From positions 1 through 56,743 of the forward strand of contig CANFCX010000004.1 of NCBI GenBank assembly GCA_947445225.1: a DNA stretch of 56,743 nt. The letters are read 5' to 3'. The notes beneath the pieces were generated by a model. It saw nothing but the letters and a program-made list of their open reading frames with translations, ran no database searches and was not told the origin of the DNA. Of the stretch, positions 8,897 through 16,053 are shown piece after piece; position 1 is the stretch's first letter; the number at the start of each line of letters is the position of its first letter. The position numbers were made by a program, and so were the translations under genes. This DNA comes from Rhodospirillales bacterium. GTDB taxonomy: Bacteria > Pseudomonadota > Alphaproteobacteria > CACIAM-22H2.

Positions 8897-9162
8897 TACC
8901 CGGCGCGTCTGCCGGCGCGCTTGCGATACTTCGCTTCCAACCGGTCAAACACCTCGTCGGCGGATCGCCTCGGGCCGCTCGCCAGGCCGGCCGCGATCGC
9001 CGCGCGCATTTCTTCGTGATGCATCTTGGCGTTGGCGTATTGATCCTCAAGCAGACGCAGCCCGGCGCGAACCACCTCGCTGGCGTTGTTGTAGCGCCCC
9101 GATTTCACCTGTTTCTGGATAAAGCTCTCGAAATGGGGGCTGAGGGCGACGCTGGTGGGCAT
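8896..9162 (-). CDS. ParD-like type II antitoxin (ribbon-helix-helix)
   Basis: 88 residues. The N terminus (SVALSPHFESFIQKQVKSG) and the RYNNASEVVRAGLRLLED segment are the ribbon-helix-helix DNA-binding core of ParD/CopG-type antitoxins; the remaining part would wrap the toxin. It should bind its own promoter and neutralise a ParE toxin, but the toxin downstream is truncated. A TTAGGAGG SD lies 6 nt before the ATG and a palindromic operator lies just upstream. The frame is intact. Confidence 0.85.
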   Translation of the reverse strand: MPTSVALSPHFESFIQKQVKSGRYNNASEVVRAGLRLLEDQYANAKMHHEEMRAAIAAGLASGPRRSADEVFDRLEAKYRKRAGRRAG

Positions 9163-9168
9163 GGCGAG

Positions 9169-9220
9169 CCTCCTAACAGTTAATAATGATTATTAAGTCG
9201 GGACCGGGGCGGCTCGTCAA
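9169..9220 (-). promoter_or_regulatory. parD promoter, operator palindrome and SD
   Basis: Read on the minus strand: TTGACG (-35, 9220-9215), then an AT-rich -10 region inside the perfect 17-bp palindrome ttaataatgattattaa (9180-9196), then AGGAGG (9174-9169). The palindrome overlapping the -10 region is the expected autorepression site for a ribbon-helix-helix antitoxin. Site inferred from sequence only. Confidence 0.65.
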
Positions 9221-9238
9221 GGTTGGCGGGGTCGTTAG

Positions 9239-9285
9239 GCTCGGCGGCATCGATACGCGGGCGCTCGATTCCGAGACCATGGCGG
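9239..9285 (+). repeat. 47-bp direct repeat, right copy (flavoprotein fragment)
   Basis: Copy of 8542-8588 with two mismatches. In the flavoprotein frame it still encodes LGGIDTRALDSETMA and then meets a TGA at 9288-9290. One mismatch is a Lys-to-Glu change and the other is synonymous. No other recognisable flavoprotein sequence surrounds it. Confidence 0.9.
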
Positions 9286-9375
9286 CGTGAGGCTGGACGA
9301 AGCCAATCGTCATCGGTGCCGCAACGACGTACACTTTCGGGACGCACCGATATCGACCCTATACACCTCGCCGCC

Positions 9376-10392
9376 ATGATCCCGTCGCGCACCTTCACCA
9401 TCTTCCTCGCCTTCGGCGCCATCGGCGGCATCGTCTTCCGCCTCTTGTTTGATTCGGCGAACGAGCGCGAGTGGGGGCATTTCGCGCAGAGCGCGACGCA
9501 AGGGCTGCTGCTGGCCGCGGCGCTGTGGGCGGTCGATGCCGCGGTTGGTGCCGCCGAGGCCCGGCTCAAAACGCGACCGCCGCTGCCGATCAGCCTGGCC
9601 GTCCGTTCAATCGCACTCACCGCGGCGATCGTGGTGTCGCTGATCGCAAGCGAGTCGCTGTTCATGCGCGCCATTCCGTCCTGGGCCTGGTTCGCCAAGA
9701 CGATCCCCCTCGCTTTGGCGTTGGCGCTGCCGATAAGTTTCCTGTTTCAGGCCGCGGTCAGCGTCGCCCGCCTGATCGGTATCGAGGAAATCCTGAGCTT
9801 CCTGCTCGGTCGCTACCGGCGCCCGATCGCGGAGGATCGCATCGTGCTGTTCGCCGACGTGATCGGCTCGACGCGGATCGCCGAGAGTCTGGGCGAAACC
9901 CGGACCCAAAAACTTCTCGCCGAGATGTTTCGGTGCATCGACCCGGTCTTCCGCGAGCGCGGCGGCCGGATCGTGACCTATGTCGGCGACGAGGTCGTCG
10001 TCACCTGGCCGGGAGCGGCGGGGAACGCCGATCTATGCCTTGATTGCGGTTGCGCCTTGACCACGATCCTGGCGCGCCGTGCGCCGCAATTCCTAAGCGA
10101 TTACGGCGTCGCGCCGGAACTACGCGTCACCGCCCATGCCGGCGACGTGGCCATTGGGGAAATCGGCGAAAGCCGCAAGCAGATCGCGTTGTTGGGTGAC
10201 GTCGTCAACGTCGCCGCCCGAATCCAGGAATTGGGCAAGACGTTGGATGCGCGATTCATCGTCTCGGCCGAATTGCTCGGCCGGGCCGGGCCGGCTTGGG
10301 GCCGACGGTCGCGACCGTTGGGGCCTCAAGTCTTGCGCGGGCGCTCCCGGGAAATCGAGCTGTTCTCGGTCGCGGCCGATATCGGGACTTAG
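9376..10392 (+). CDS. Membrane-bound class III adenylate/guanylate cyclase
   Basis: 338 residues. Four hydrophobic segments (about residues 5-25, 45-60, 75-100, 105-130) form an N-terminal membrane domain. A class III cyclase domain starts near residue 155: LFADVIGSTRIAE carries the first metal-binding Asp, RIVTYVGDEVVV the second, and GDVAIGEIGESRKQIALLGDVVNVAARIQ the conserved C-terminal signature. It would make cAMP (or cGMP) from the NTP at the inner face of the membrane. In-frame sequence extends upstream to 9223, but it runs through the repeat, so I chose the ATG at 9376. No clear SD. Confidence 0.82.
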   Translation: MIPSRTFTIFLAFGAIGGIVFRLLFDSANEREWGHFAQSATQGLLLAAALWAVDAAVGAAEARLKTRPPLPISLAVRSIALTAAIVVSLIASESLFMRAIPSWAWFAKTIPLALALALPISFLFQAAVSVARLIGIEEILSFLLGRYRRPIAEDRIVLFADVIGSTRIAESLGETRTQKLLAEMFRCIDPVFRERGGRIVTYVGDEVVVTWPGAAGNADLCLDCGCALTTILARRAPQFLSDYGVAPELRVTAHAGDVAIGEIGESRKQIALLGDVVNVAARIQELGKTLDARFIVSAELLGRAGPAWGRRSRPLGPQVLRGRSREIELFSVAADIGT

Positions 10393-10399
10393 GCCGCGG

Positions 10400-10894
10400 T
10401 CAGCAGCGCGTGAGGCGCGGCGCGCCCAGGTCGGTCAGCTCCGCCCCGTGGATCAGCCTCTCAATCCCCGCCCAATACGCTGCCGCCTCGCACATTGGAC
10501 ATGGCCGAGAGGACGAATAAAGCGTGCATCCGGTCAGGTCGCGCCGGCCGAGACGCTGGGCTGCGTCGCGAATCGCCTCCATTTCGGCATGGGCTGTGGG
10601 ATCGTTGCGCGTCACCACCGCGCTCGCGGCCTGGCCAACAATGCGGCCCTCGCGCGCGATCACGGCCCCGAAGGACTGATCGCCGGCGTCTTGGGCCCGC
10701 CGCCGCATTTCCAAGGCGCGGTCCATCAGGGTGCGCGGCGCCGCGTCGGGCGGCTGTGCGATGGGTTCCGCCGCCTCGCCGGCGCGCGGCTGTCGCGAAC
10801 GGGCGGAAAGCGACAGTCCCAAACCGATAGCGGCGGCCCCGGCCAGCCACAGGCGGCGGGAAAGGGTCAATGGCGCGACGCGACGAAGCCTCAT
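10400..10894 (-). CDS. Exported nucleoside/cytidine deaminase family protein
   Basis: 164 residues. Zinc-deaminase motifs are intact: His102-Ala-Glu104 and P-C132-P-M-C135, as in the tRNA-adenosine/guanine deaminase branch (TadA, GuaD). It would hydrolytically deaminate a nucleobase or nucleoside. Unlike those cytoplasmic enzymes it starts with a twin-arginine-like signal: SRRLWL at residues 12-17 and a hydrophobic stretch to about 30. That predicts export to the periplasm, or a lipid-bilayer anchor. Convergent with the cyclase gene, 8 bp apart. Confidence 0.78.
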   Translation of the reverse strand: MRLRRVAPLTLSRRLWLAGAAAIGLGLSLSARSRQPRAGEAAEPIAQPPDAAPRTLMDRALEMRRRAQDAGDQSFGAVIAREGRIVGQAASAVVTRNDPTAHAEMEAIRDAAQRLGRRDLTGCTLYSSSRPCPMCEAAAYWAGIERLIHGAELTDLGAPRLTRC

Positions 10895-11074
10895 GGCCGG
10901 ATCATCGTAGAGCGCGGCGGCGCGCCGGTCGAGATGATCGAGGGCTGGCCGACGCGGCGCGCGGCGGTAACCTCGCGACTAGTTTATTGGCATGAATTTA
11001 GCCTTTCGGTGTTTATGGCACACGGCGTCTGCTTCATCGGGGCTGGGCGTTTAACCGTATCGTAGGAGGAATCC

Positions 11075-11977
11075 ATGGAACGCATTGTGGAACGCAAGAA
11101 GGCTCAGGAATTCCCGCAGGGGCTTCTTGATTTGTTCGACGGCTATGTGCATGGCGGCATCAGCCGCCGCGAATTCTTGGACGGCGCCGAGAAATACGCC
11201 GTCGGCGGCGTGACGGCGGCAGCGCTGTTTGCGATGCTCAAGCCGAACTATGCCTGGGCCTTGCAGGTTCCGGCCGACGACAAGCGGATCAAGTCCAGCC
11301 GCGAAACGGTTGCCTCGCCCGAGGGCAATGGCAGCATCAAGGGTTACATGGTGCGGCCGGCGACCGATGCCCGCCTGCCCGTGGTCCTCGTCATCCACGA
11401 AAATCGCGGCCTCAATCCCTATATCGAAGACGTGGCGCGCCGGTTGGCGATCGCCAATTTCATCGCCTTCGCGCCCGATGGATTGACCTCGGTTGGCGGC
11501 TATCCCGGCGATGACGAAAAGGCGGCGCCGGCGTTCGCTAGCGTCAACGGCCCCAAGATGCTGAACGATTTCCACGCCGCGGCGGCTTGGTTGAAAGCCC
11601 GCCCCGATGGCACTGGCAAGCTCGGCGCGGTCGGCTTTTGTTATGGCGGCGGCGTCGTCAATCAGCTCGCTATCCGCATGGGTTCCGATCTTTCCGCGGG
11701 CGTTCCCTACTATGGCGCCCAACCGGCCGCGGCCGATGTGGCCAAGATCAAGACCCCGATCAACGCGCAATATGGCGAACTCGACACCCGCATCACCGGC
11801 GGCTGGGCCGCGTACGACACCGCGCTGACCGAGGCTAAGGTGCCGCATGAAGGCCATGTCTACAAAGCCGCCAATCACGGCTTCCACAACGACACCACGC
11901 CCCGTTTCGACGAAGCGGCGGCCAAGGAAGCCTGGCAGCGCACGTTGGACTGGTTCAACAAGTATCTGCGGGCCTAA
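11075..11977 (+). CDS. Dienelactone hydrolase family protein with Tat-type signal
   Basis: 300 residues. An alpha/beta hydrolase of the dienelactone hydrolase family: the nucleophile elbow GFCYGGG has Cys189, and the acid (YGELDTR region) and NHGFHND histidine follow. The N terminus has a twin-arginine motif SRREFL at residues 30-35 and a hydrophobic stretch ending near ALQVPAD (about 65), so Tat export is likely; the 29-residue leader before the motif is long. The natural substrate is unclear. AGGAGG directly precedes the ATG, and a strong terminator follows at 12041. Confidence 0.85.
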   Translation: MERIVERKKAQEFPQGLLDLFDGYVHGGISRREFLDGAEKYAVGGVTAAALFAMLKPNYAWALQVPADDKRIKSSRETVASPEGNGSIKGYMVRPATDARLPVVLVIHENRGLNPYIEDVARRLAIANFIAFAPDGLTSVGGYPGDDEKAAPAFASVNGPKMLNDFHAAAAWLKARPDGTGKLGAVGFCYGGGVVNQLAIRMGSDLSAGVPYYGAQPAAADVAKIKTPINAQYGELDTRITGGWAAYDTALTEAKVPHEGHVYKAANHGFHNDTTPRFDEAAAKEAWQRTLDWFNKYLRA

Positions 11978-12040
11978 AACCAAACCCGCAACGCCCCAGC
12001 GCGCGCCTGCTTCGGCCGCGTTGAGGGTCGTCTTCGCAAC

Positions 12041-12077
12041 AACGGCCGCGGTCGATGAGACCGCGGCCGTTTTCTTG
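12041..12077 (+). terminator. Rho-independent terminator after dienelactone hydrolase gene
   Basis: Perfect 13-bp stem aacggccgcggtc / gaccgcggccgtt with a 5-nt loop, followed by ttcttg. It stands 63 bp after the hydrolase stop codon and points along the plus strand. Confidence 0.85.
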
Positions 12078-12128
12078 TTCGGTGGGGGCTGTAGCGCGCA
12101 AGCGACGCCTCTCCCCAATCGAGGGAAG

Positions 12129-12156
12129 TTGACACAGCCCCACGGCGCAATAAGAT
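12129..12156 (+). promoter_or_regulatory. Sigma-70-type promoter for the DUF1344 gene
   Basis: A perfect -35 hexamer TTGACA (12129-12134) is followed after 16 bp by TAAGAT (12151-12156), a fair -10. It lies about 105 bp before the ATG at 12262, between the upstream terminator and the gene. Inferred from sequence only. Confidence 0.55.
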
Positions 12157-12261
12157 TTGCCGTCGACATTCGGCCACGGGAGGAAGTGCATTAACCTTTC
12201 GATGAAGTGTAAGGGTGCATGTCCGTTTGCATGAACGAACTTCAACCAAGAGGAGGGAATA

Positions 12262-12537
12262 ATGAGGCCGTTATTCGCGCCGCTCGTTGCGGGTTTGCTT
12301 CTGGTAACAGCGCCGATTGCCCACGCCGCCGATGCCGCGGGTGCAATCAAGACGATCAACACAACACAGCGAAACATCACGATGGAGGACGGCAAGGTCT
12401 ATAGCGTCCCCGGCACGATGGACCTGGCCAAGATCAAGGTGGGCGACAGGGTGAAGATTACGTATGTCCCCTCCACGCCGATTTGGAAAGGGCTTGGCAT
12501 CGACGGCTTTATCGAAGCCTTGGCGCCGGGAAACTGA
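12262..12537 (+). CDS. Small secreted DUF1344 protein
   Basis: 91 residues. A signal peptide (about 1-22, ending IAHA) is followed by a compact beta-rich domain: AAGAIKTINTTQRNITMEDGKVYSVP..., LAKIKVGDRVKITY. This is the DUF1344 pattern, a small periplasmic domain of unknown role found mainly in alphaproteobacteria. A GAGGAGGG SD precedes the ATG. Own promoter at 12129 and terminator at 12572 make it look like a single-gene unit. Confidence 0.8.
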   Translation: MRPLFAPLVAGLLLVTAPIAHAADAAGAIKTINTTQRNITMEDGKVYSVPGTMDLAKIKVGDRVKITYVPSTPIWKGLGIDGFIEALAPGN

Positions 12538-12571
12538 TCGGCGACCGCCCGAACCACCAGTCATCCGTTTG

Positions 12572-12603
12572 AACGCCGCCGAGCACCCCTCGGCGGCGTT
12601 TTC
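12572..12603 (+). terminator. Rho-independent terminator after DUF1344 gene
   Basis: Perfect 12-bp stem aacgccgccgag / ctcggcggcgtt with a 5-nt loop, then a short T run (four T at 12599-12602). It begins 35 bp after the DUF1344 stop, on the plus strand. Confidence 0.85.
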
Positions 12604-12674
12604 GTAGGCATTCCTATCAATCCGACGCCCCAAGGCGGAGAATGCGTCGTGTTGGATCGGTGGAGGGGTGTCGG

Positions 12675-13127
12675 ATGAACCGCTTAGCGCTTGCCGCGAT
12701 CGTTCTTTGGGGCGCCACAATCGCTGCCGCCGGGTACCTGTTCGTCTACGGGTACACGACGACGGAACCCGACGGACGGCAGGCCGTCGGGCTGAACGAC
12801 CAGGAGAGGGAACACGTCTTGGGCGAGATGCGCGGTCTGCTCCAGGCGGTCGGCGAGATAACGGCCGCGCTCGTGCATGACGACATGGCGCAGATAGCCA
12901 AGGCCGCGAGCGCCGTCGGGCTGGTGGCTACGCAGTCCGAGTCGCCCGCGTTGATGGCCAAGCTCCCGCTCGACTTCAAACAAATGGGCCTGCGCGTGCA
13001 TGCCGGATTCGACGAGATGGCGACGGCGGCATCGGCTGGCGCTTCGGCGCAGAAGATCGCGGGTCTGTTGGCCGATCAACTCGCGATCTGCGTCGGCTGC
13101 CACGCGAGCTACAAATTCGCCCGTTGA
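12675..13127 (+). CDS. Cytochrome c'-like (class II) single-haem protein
   Basis: 150 residues. A hydrophobic N terminus (about residues 3-25) acts as a signal peptide or anchor. A helical region follows, and the only CxxCH haem-attachment motif, CVGCH, is at residues 139-143, twelve residues from the C terminus. A C-terminal haem site after a four-helix body is the hallmark of class II cytochromes c (cytochrome c' / c-556). It would bind one haem c in the periplasm. Start ATG 12675 has GGAGGGG upstream. Electron-transfer partner not evident nearby. Confidence 0.75.
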   Translation: MNRLALAAIVLWGATIAAAGYLFVYGYTTTEPDGRQAVGLNDQEREHVLGEMRGLLQAVGEITAALVHDDMAQIAKAASAVGLVATQSESPALMAKLPLDFKQMGLRVHAGFDEMATAASAGASAQKIAGLLADQLAICVGCHASYKFAR

Positions 13128-13365
13128 GGCATGATGGTGTCCTGCAAGCCGCCTTTATGACTTCTAGGTTTGCTGAGGACTTGGAATGGTCGCGAAGTAA
13201 GCGTAACGGGCTCCGACGCTCGCTTCAGTCGCTCGGTCATTTCCCGATTCTCCGATCGAAGCCGCGCATGAACGCGGATTCCGCATTGCGTCCCCGGAAA
13301 TCGAACTTGGGCACGCTGCTGGCCGCCGTTTTCAGGCCCGAGGCAGCGTGTTGGCGGCGTGTGTA

Positions 13366-13674
13366 TCATGCGGCGACCGTCAGCGGCCGGGCACGGTTGA
13401 TCCGCTCGCGTTCGTGCGGCGAGTGCATCGCTTCCCAAAGGTCGCTGCGCCGCTGCACGTTCAGCCAGAAATCCGGACTGTTGCCGAACACGCGGGCGAG
13501 GATGAGGGCTGTCGCGGCGGTCACAGTACGACGCTCGTTGCACAATTCGTTGACGTGCTTGCGTTGCACACCCATCGCTTCGGCCAGCGCGGCTTGAGTC
13601 AGGCCCATCGGTTTCATGAACTCTTCGATCAGAATTTCTCCAACGCTCGCCGGCTTGCGCTTCGTCATCAACAT
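13366..13674 (-). CDS. higA: HigA-family antitoxin (XRE helix-turn-helix)
   Basis: 102 residues, complete. The family opening SVGEILIEEFMKPMGLTQAALAEAMGV leads into an XRE-type helix-turn-helix (VQRKHVNELCNERRTVTAATALILARVFG) and the HigA tail motif PDFWLNVQRRSDL. It should neutralise HigB and repress the operon. The toxin gene lies immediately upstream (8 bp), the normal higBA order, but is frameshifted. A second ATG at 13668 is also possible. Confidence 0.88.
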   Translation of the reverse strand: MLMTKRKPASVGEILIEEFMKPMGLTQAALAEAMGVQRKHVNELCNERRTVTAATALILARVFGNSPDFWLNVQRRSDLWEAMHSPHERERINRARPLTVAA

Positions 13675-13682
13675 AGGTCACC

Positions 13683-13978
13683 TCACCGATAGCTGTGGTC
13701 GTCCAGATAGACGCCTGTTGCTTCGCCTCGGCCGCCATCCCACTCGAAGACGAGTCGCCATTGTTTGTTGACGCGGATCGAATGGAGGCCCGCCAGATTG
13801 CCGTGTAATTTTTCGAAATGGTTGCTGGGCGGCACCCGCAAGTCCTGATCCATCGTCGCGTCGTCGATCATCTGGATCTTACGGAATAAGCGGCTTCGAG
13901 ATCGGATGGGATTTTCTTCGATCGAACGTCGCCGACGAAGAAATCTGGCAACCAGGCATCTCGAAAGCTGACGATCAT
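13683..13978 (-). pseudogene. higB: HigB toxin gene with a -1 frameshift
   Basis: The N-terminal part (MIVSFRDAWLPDFFVGDVRSKKIPSDLEAA, in two pieces of one frame) and the C-terminal part (FRKIQMIDDATMDQDLRVP, then SIRVNKQWRLVFEWDGG) are both clear HigB sequence but lie in different frames. The junction is at about 13883-13891, where one missing base turns an expected A-A-L-F-R-K into a frame ending at TGA a few codons later. Restoring one base gives a normal-length toxin of about 98 residues. HigB is a ribosome-dependent mRNA endonuclease. It is either inactivated, sequenced wrongly or read by frameshifting. Confidence 0.8.
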
Positions 13979-14329
13979 TTCGCAGATCCATCCTGTGTCA
14001 ATGTACCACTCCGCAGTACAAATACAAACCCGGCATGCAAAACGGCGCATGAACCTTACTAAATGGTCCGCAGTGGTCGTACCGAGTCGGGAATGGGGGG
14101 CCGCGAGGCCGAGCGGCGACGGCCGGTCAGGGCGGCACGCCGTCGACCACGGCATCGGCGGGCCGGCGCGGCGCTATAAACAAGCTGACTCTTTGGCCCG
14201 GCGGCCTTATGGTCTCGGACGACGGCCCGCGCGCCCTGGGAATGCCGTCGCCAGGACCCTTCCCGACATCACCGCAGCCCGACATCGCAAACGTCCGCGA
14301 TGACGCCCTTCGTTTGGAGCCACGCCGCC
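13979..14329. other. Intergenic region between higB and the ABC-F gene
   Basis: 351 bp. The left end holds the likely higB promoter region. From about 14050 onward it is GC-rich with no convincing gene, terminator or conserved motif. It must also contain the promoter for the divergent ABC-F gene, which I could not place. Confidence 0.5.
14002..14020 (-). promoter_or_regulatory. Candidate higBA operator
   Basis: tgtaccactccgcagtaca is an interrupted inverted repeat (arms tgtac/gtaca) 24 bp upstream of the higB ATG. On the minus strand it lies between a possible TTGTAT (-35) and TACATT (-10). HigA proteins bind such sites. Weak evidence. Confidence 0.4.
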
Positions 14330-15937
14330 ATGTTGAGCATCGACAACCTGACCATACGCATCGCCGGCCGCGAGATCATCGGCGGCGCCACGGCCAATCT
14401 CCCCGCCGGCCGGCGCATCGGCTTGGTCGGCCGCAACGGCGCCGGCAAATCCACGCTGCTGAAAGCGGTCTTGGGACAGATCGCAGCCGACGGCGGCAAC
14501 GTCTCATGGCCGCGCGACTGGCGCATCGGCGAGGTGGCGCAGGAAGCGCCGAGCGGCGATATCAGCCTGCTCGACACGGTGCTGGCGGCCGATCGTGAAC
14601 GCAGTGAGCTGCTGCTCGCGGCGGAGACCGAGACCGAACCGGATGCGCTCGGCGACATCTACACGCGGCTGACCGCGATCGATGCCTATTCCGCGCCGTC
14701 GCGCGCCGCCGCCATCCTCGCCGGCCTCGGCTTTTCGGCGGATGAACAATTGCGTCCGTGTTCGGAATTTTCCGGCGGCTGGCGCATGCGCGTGGCCTTG
14801 GCCGCCATTTTGTTCTCCGACCCCGATTTGCTGCTGCTCGACGAACCCACGAACTATCTCGATCTCGAAGGTGTCTTGTGGCTCCAGGATTTTCTGCGCC
14901 GTTGCCGCGGTACGGTGTTGATCGTCAGCCACGACCGCGATCTGTTGAACACCGCCGCGGAATTCATTCTTCACCTCGAACACGGCAAGCTCACGCTCTA
15001 CACCGGCAACTACGACACCTTCGTCGCGACGCGCACGGCCCGGCGCGCCCTCGATGCCGCCTCGGCCAAGAAGCAGGAGGCCGCGCGGGCGCATTTGCAA
15101 TCCTTCGTCGATCGCTTCAAGGCCAAGGCGTCGAAGGCGCGCCAGGCCCAGAGCCGCATGAAAATGCTGGCCAAGATGCAGACCATCGAGATGCCGGTCG
15201 ACGAACATGTCGCGCCCATCCGCATCCCCAAGCCGGTCGAGGCCAGCCCGCCGCTTATCGCCATGACCGACGCCGCGGTGGGCTACGAGCCCGGCAAACC
15301 GATCCTCACCCATATGTCGGCGCGCTTCGATCCCGACGACCGCATCGCTTTGTTGGGCAAAAACGGCAACGGCAAATCGACCCTCGCGAAATTGCTCGCC
15401 AATAAGATCCCGCTCATGGGCGGCGAGTTGGTGCGGGCGCGCAAATGGGTGCCGGGTTATTTCGCCCAGCACCAATTGGAGGAACTGGACGGGGAGCTCA
15501 CGCCCATCCAGACGCTGTCGCATTTGCGCCCCAAGCTGGCGCTAGAGCAGGTGCGCGCGCAATTGGGCGGCTTTGGCTTTTCGTCCAACAAGGCGATGAC
15601 GAAGGTCGCCAGCCTGTCGGGCGGCGAACGCGCGCGGCTCATGCTGGCGCTCGCCACGCTGGACAAGCCCAACATGCTGATCCTGGACGAGCCCACCAAC
15701 CATCTCGATATCGACGCCCGCGCCGAATTGCTGAAGGCCCTAAACGATTTCGACGGCGCCGTGATCCTGGTCAGCCACGACCGGCGCCTTCTGGAGACGA
15801 CCGCGGACCGCTTCCTGCTCATCGCCAATGGCCGGGTCGAACCCTTCGACGGCGACCTCGACGACTACCGCCGCTTCTTGCTGTCGGGCGACAACACCCC
15901 GACGCGACGCGACGCCAAATCCGCCCGCGCCGCGTAG
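14330..15937 (+). CDS. ABC-F family ATPase (Uup/YheS type)
   Basis: 535 residues, no membrane segments. Two ABC domains in tandem: Walker A GRNGAGKSTLL, signature FSGGW and Walker B LLLLDEPTNYL in the first; GKNGNGKSTLAKL, LSGGERARL and ILDEPTNHL in the second. A charged helical linker between them (about residues 235-300, rich in Lys/Ala/Arg/Met) is the P-site tRNA interaction motif of ABC-F proteins. These act on the ribosome rather than transporting. I chose ATG 14330 with TTGGAG upstream; an ATG at 14300 would add 10 residues. Confidence 0.88.
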   Translation: MLSIDNLTIRIAGREIIGGATANLPAGRRIGLVGRNGAGKSTLLKAVLGQIAADGGNVSWPRDWRIGEVAQEAPSGDISLLDTVLAADRERSELLLAAETETEPDALGDIYTRLTAIDAYSAPSRAAAILAGLGFSADEQLRPCSEFSGGWRMRVALAAILFSDPDLLLLDEPTNYLDLEGVLWLQDFLRRCRGTVLIVSHDRDLLNTAAEFILHLEHGKLTLYTGNYDTFVATRTARRALDAASAKKQEAARAHLQSFVDRFKAKASKARQAQSRMKMLAKMQTIEMPVDEHVAPIRIPKPVEASPPLIAMTDAAVGYEPGKPILTHMSARFDPDDRIALLGKNGNGKSTLAKLLANKIPLMGGELVRARKWVPGYFAQHQLEELDGELTPIQTLSHLRPKLALEQVRAQLGGFGFSSNKAMTKVASLSGGERARLMLALATLDKPNMLILDEPTNHLDIDARAELLKALNDFDGAVILVSHDRRLLETTADRFLLIANGRVEPFDGDLDDYRRFLLSGDNTPTRRDAKSARAA

Positions 15938-16053
15938 AACGCGCGAAATTGGGGATTCTCCGCCGATGATCGATTGGCGAGTGTACCCCCGGCAGCCCGT
16001 GCGATAGGCTTCCCAGCCGTGGGCCTCGTAACGCCGATCGCGAGGACAATCCC

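Noticed and set aside
13128-13365. Possible gene remnant between cytochrome c' and higA
   Set aside because: Frames on both strands were read and none resembled a known protein or had an SD and start in the right place.
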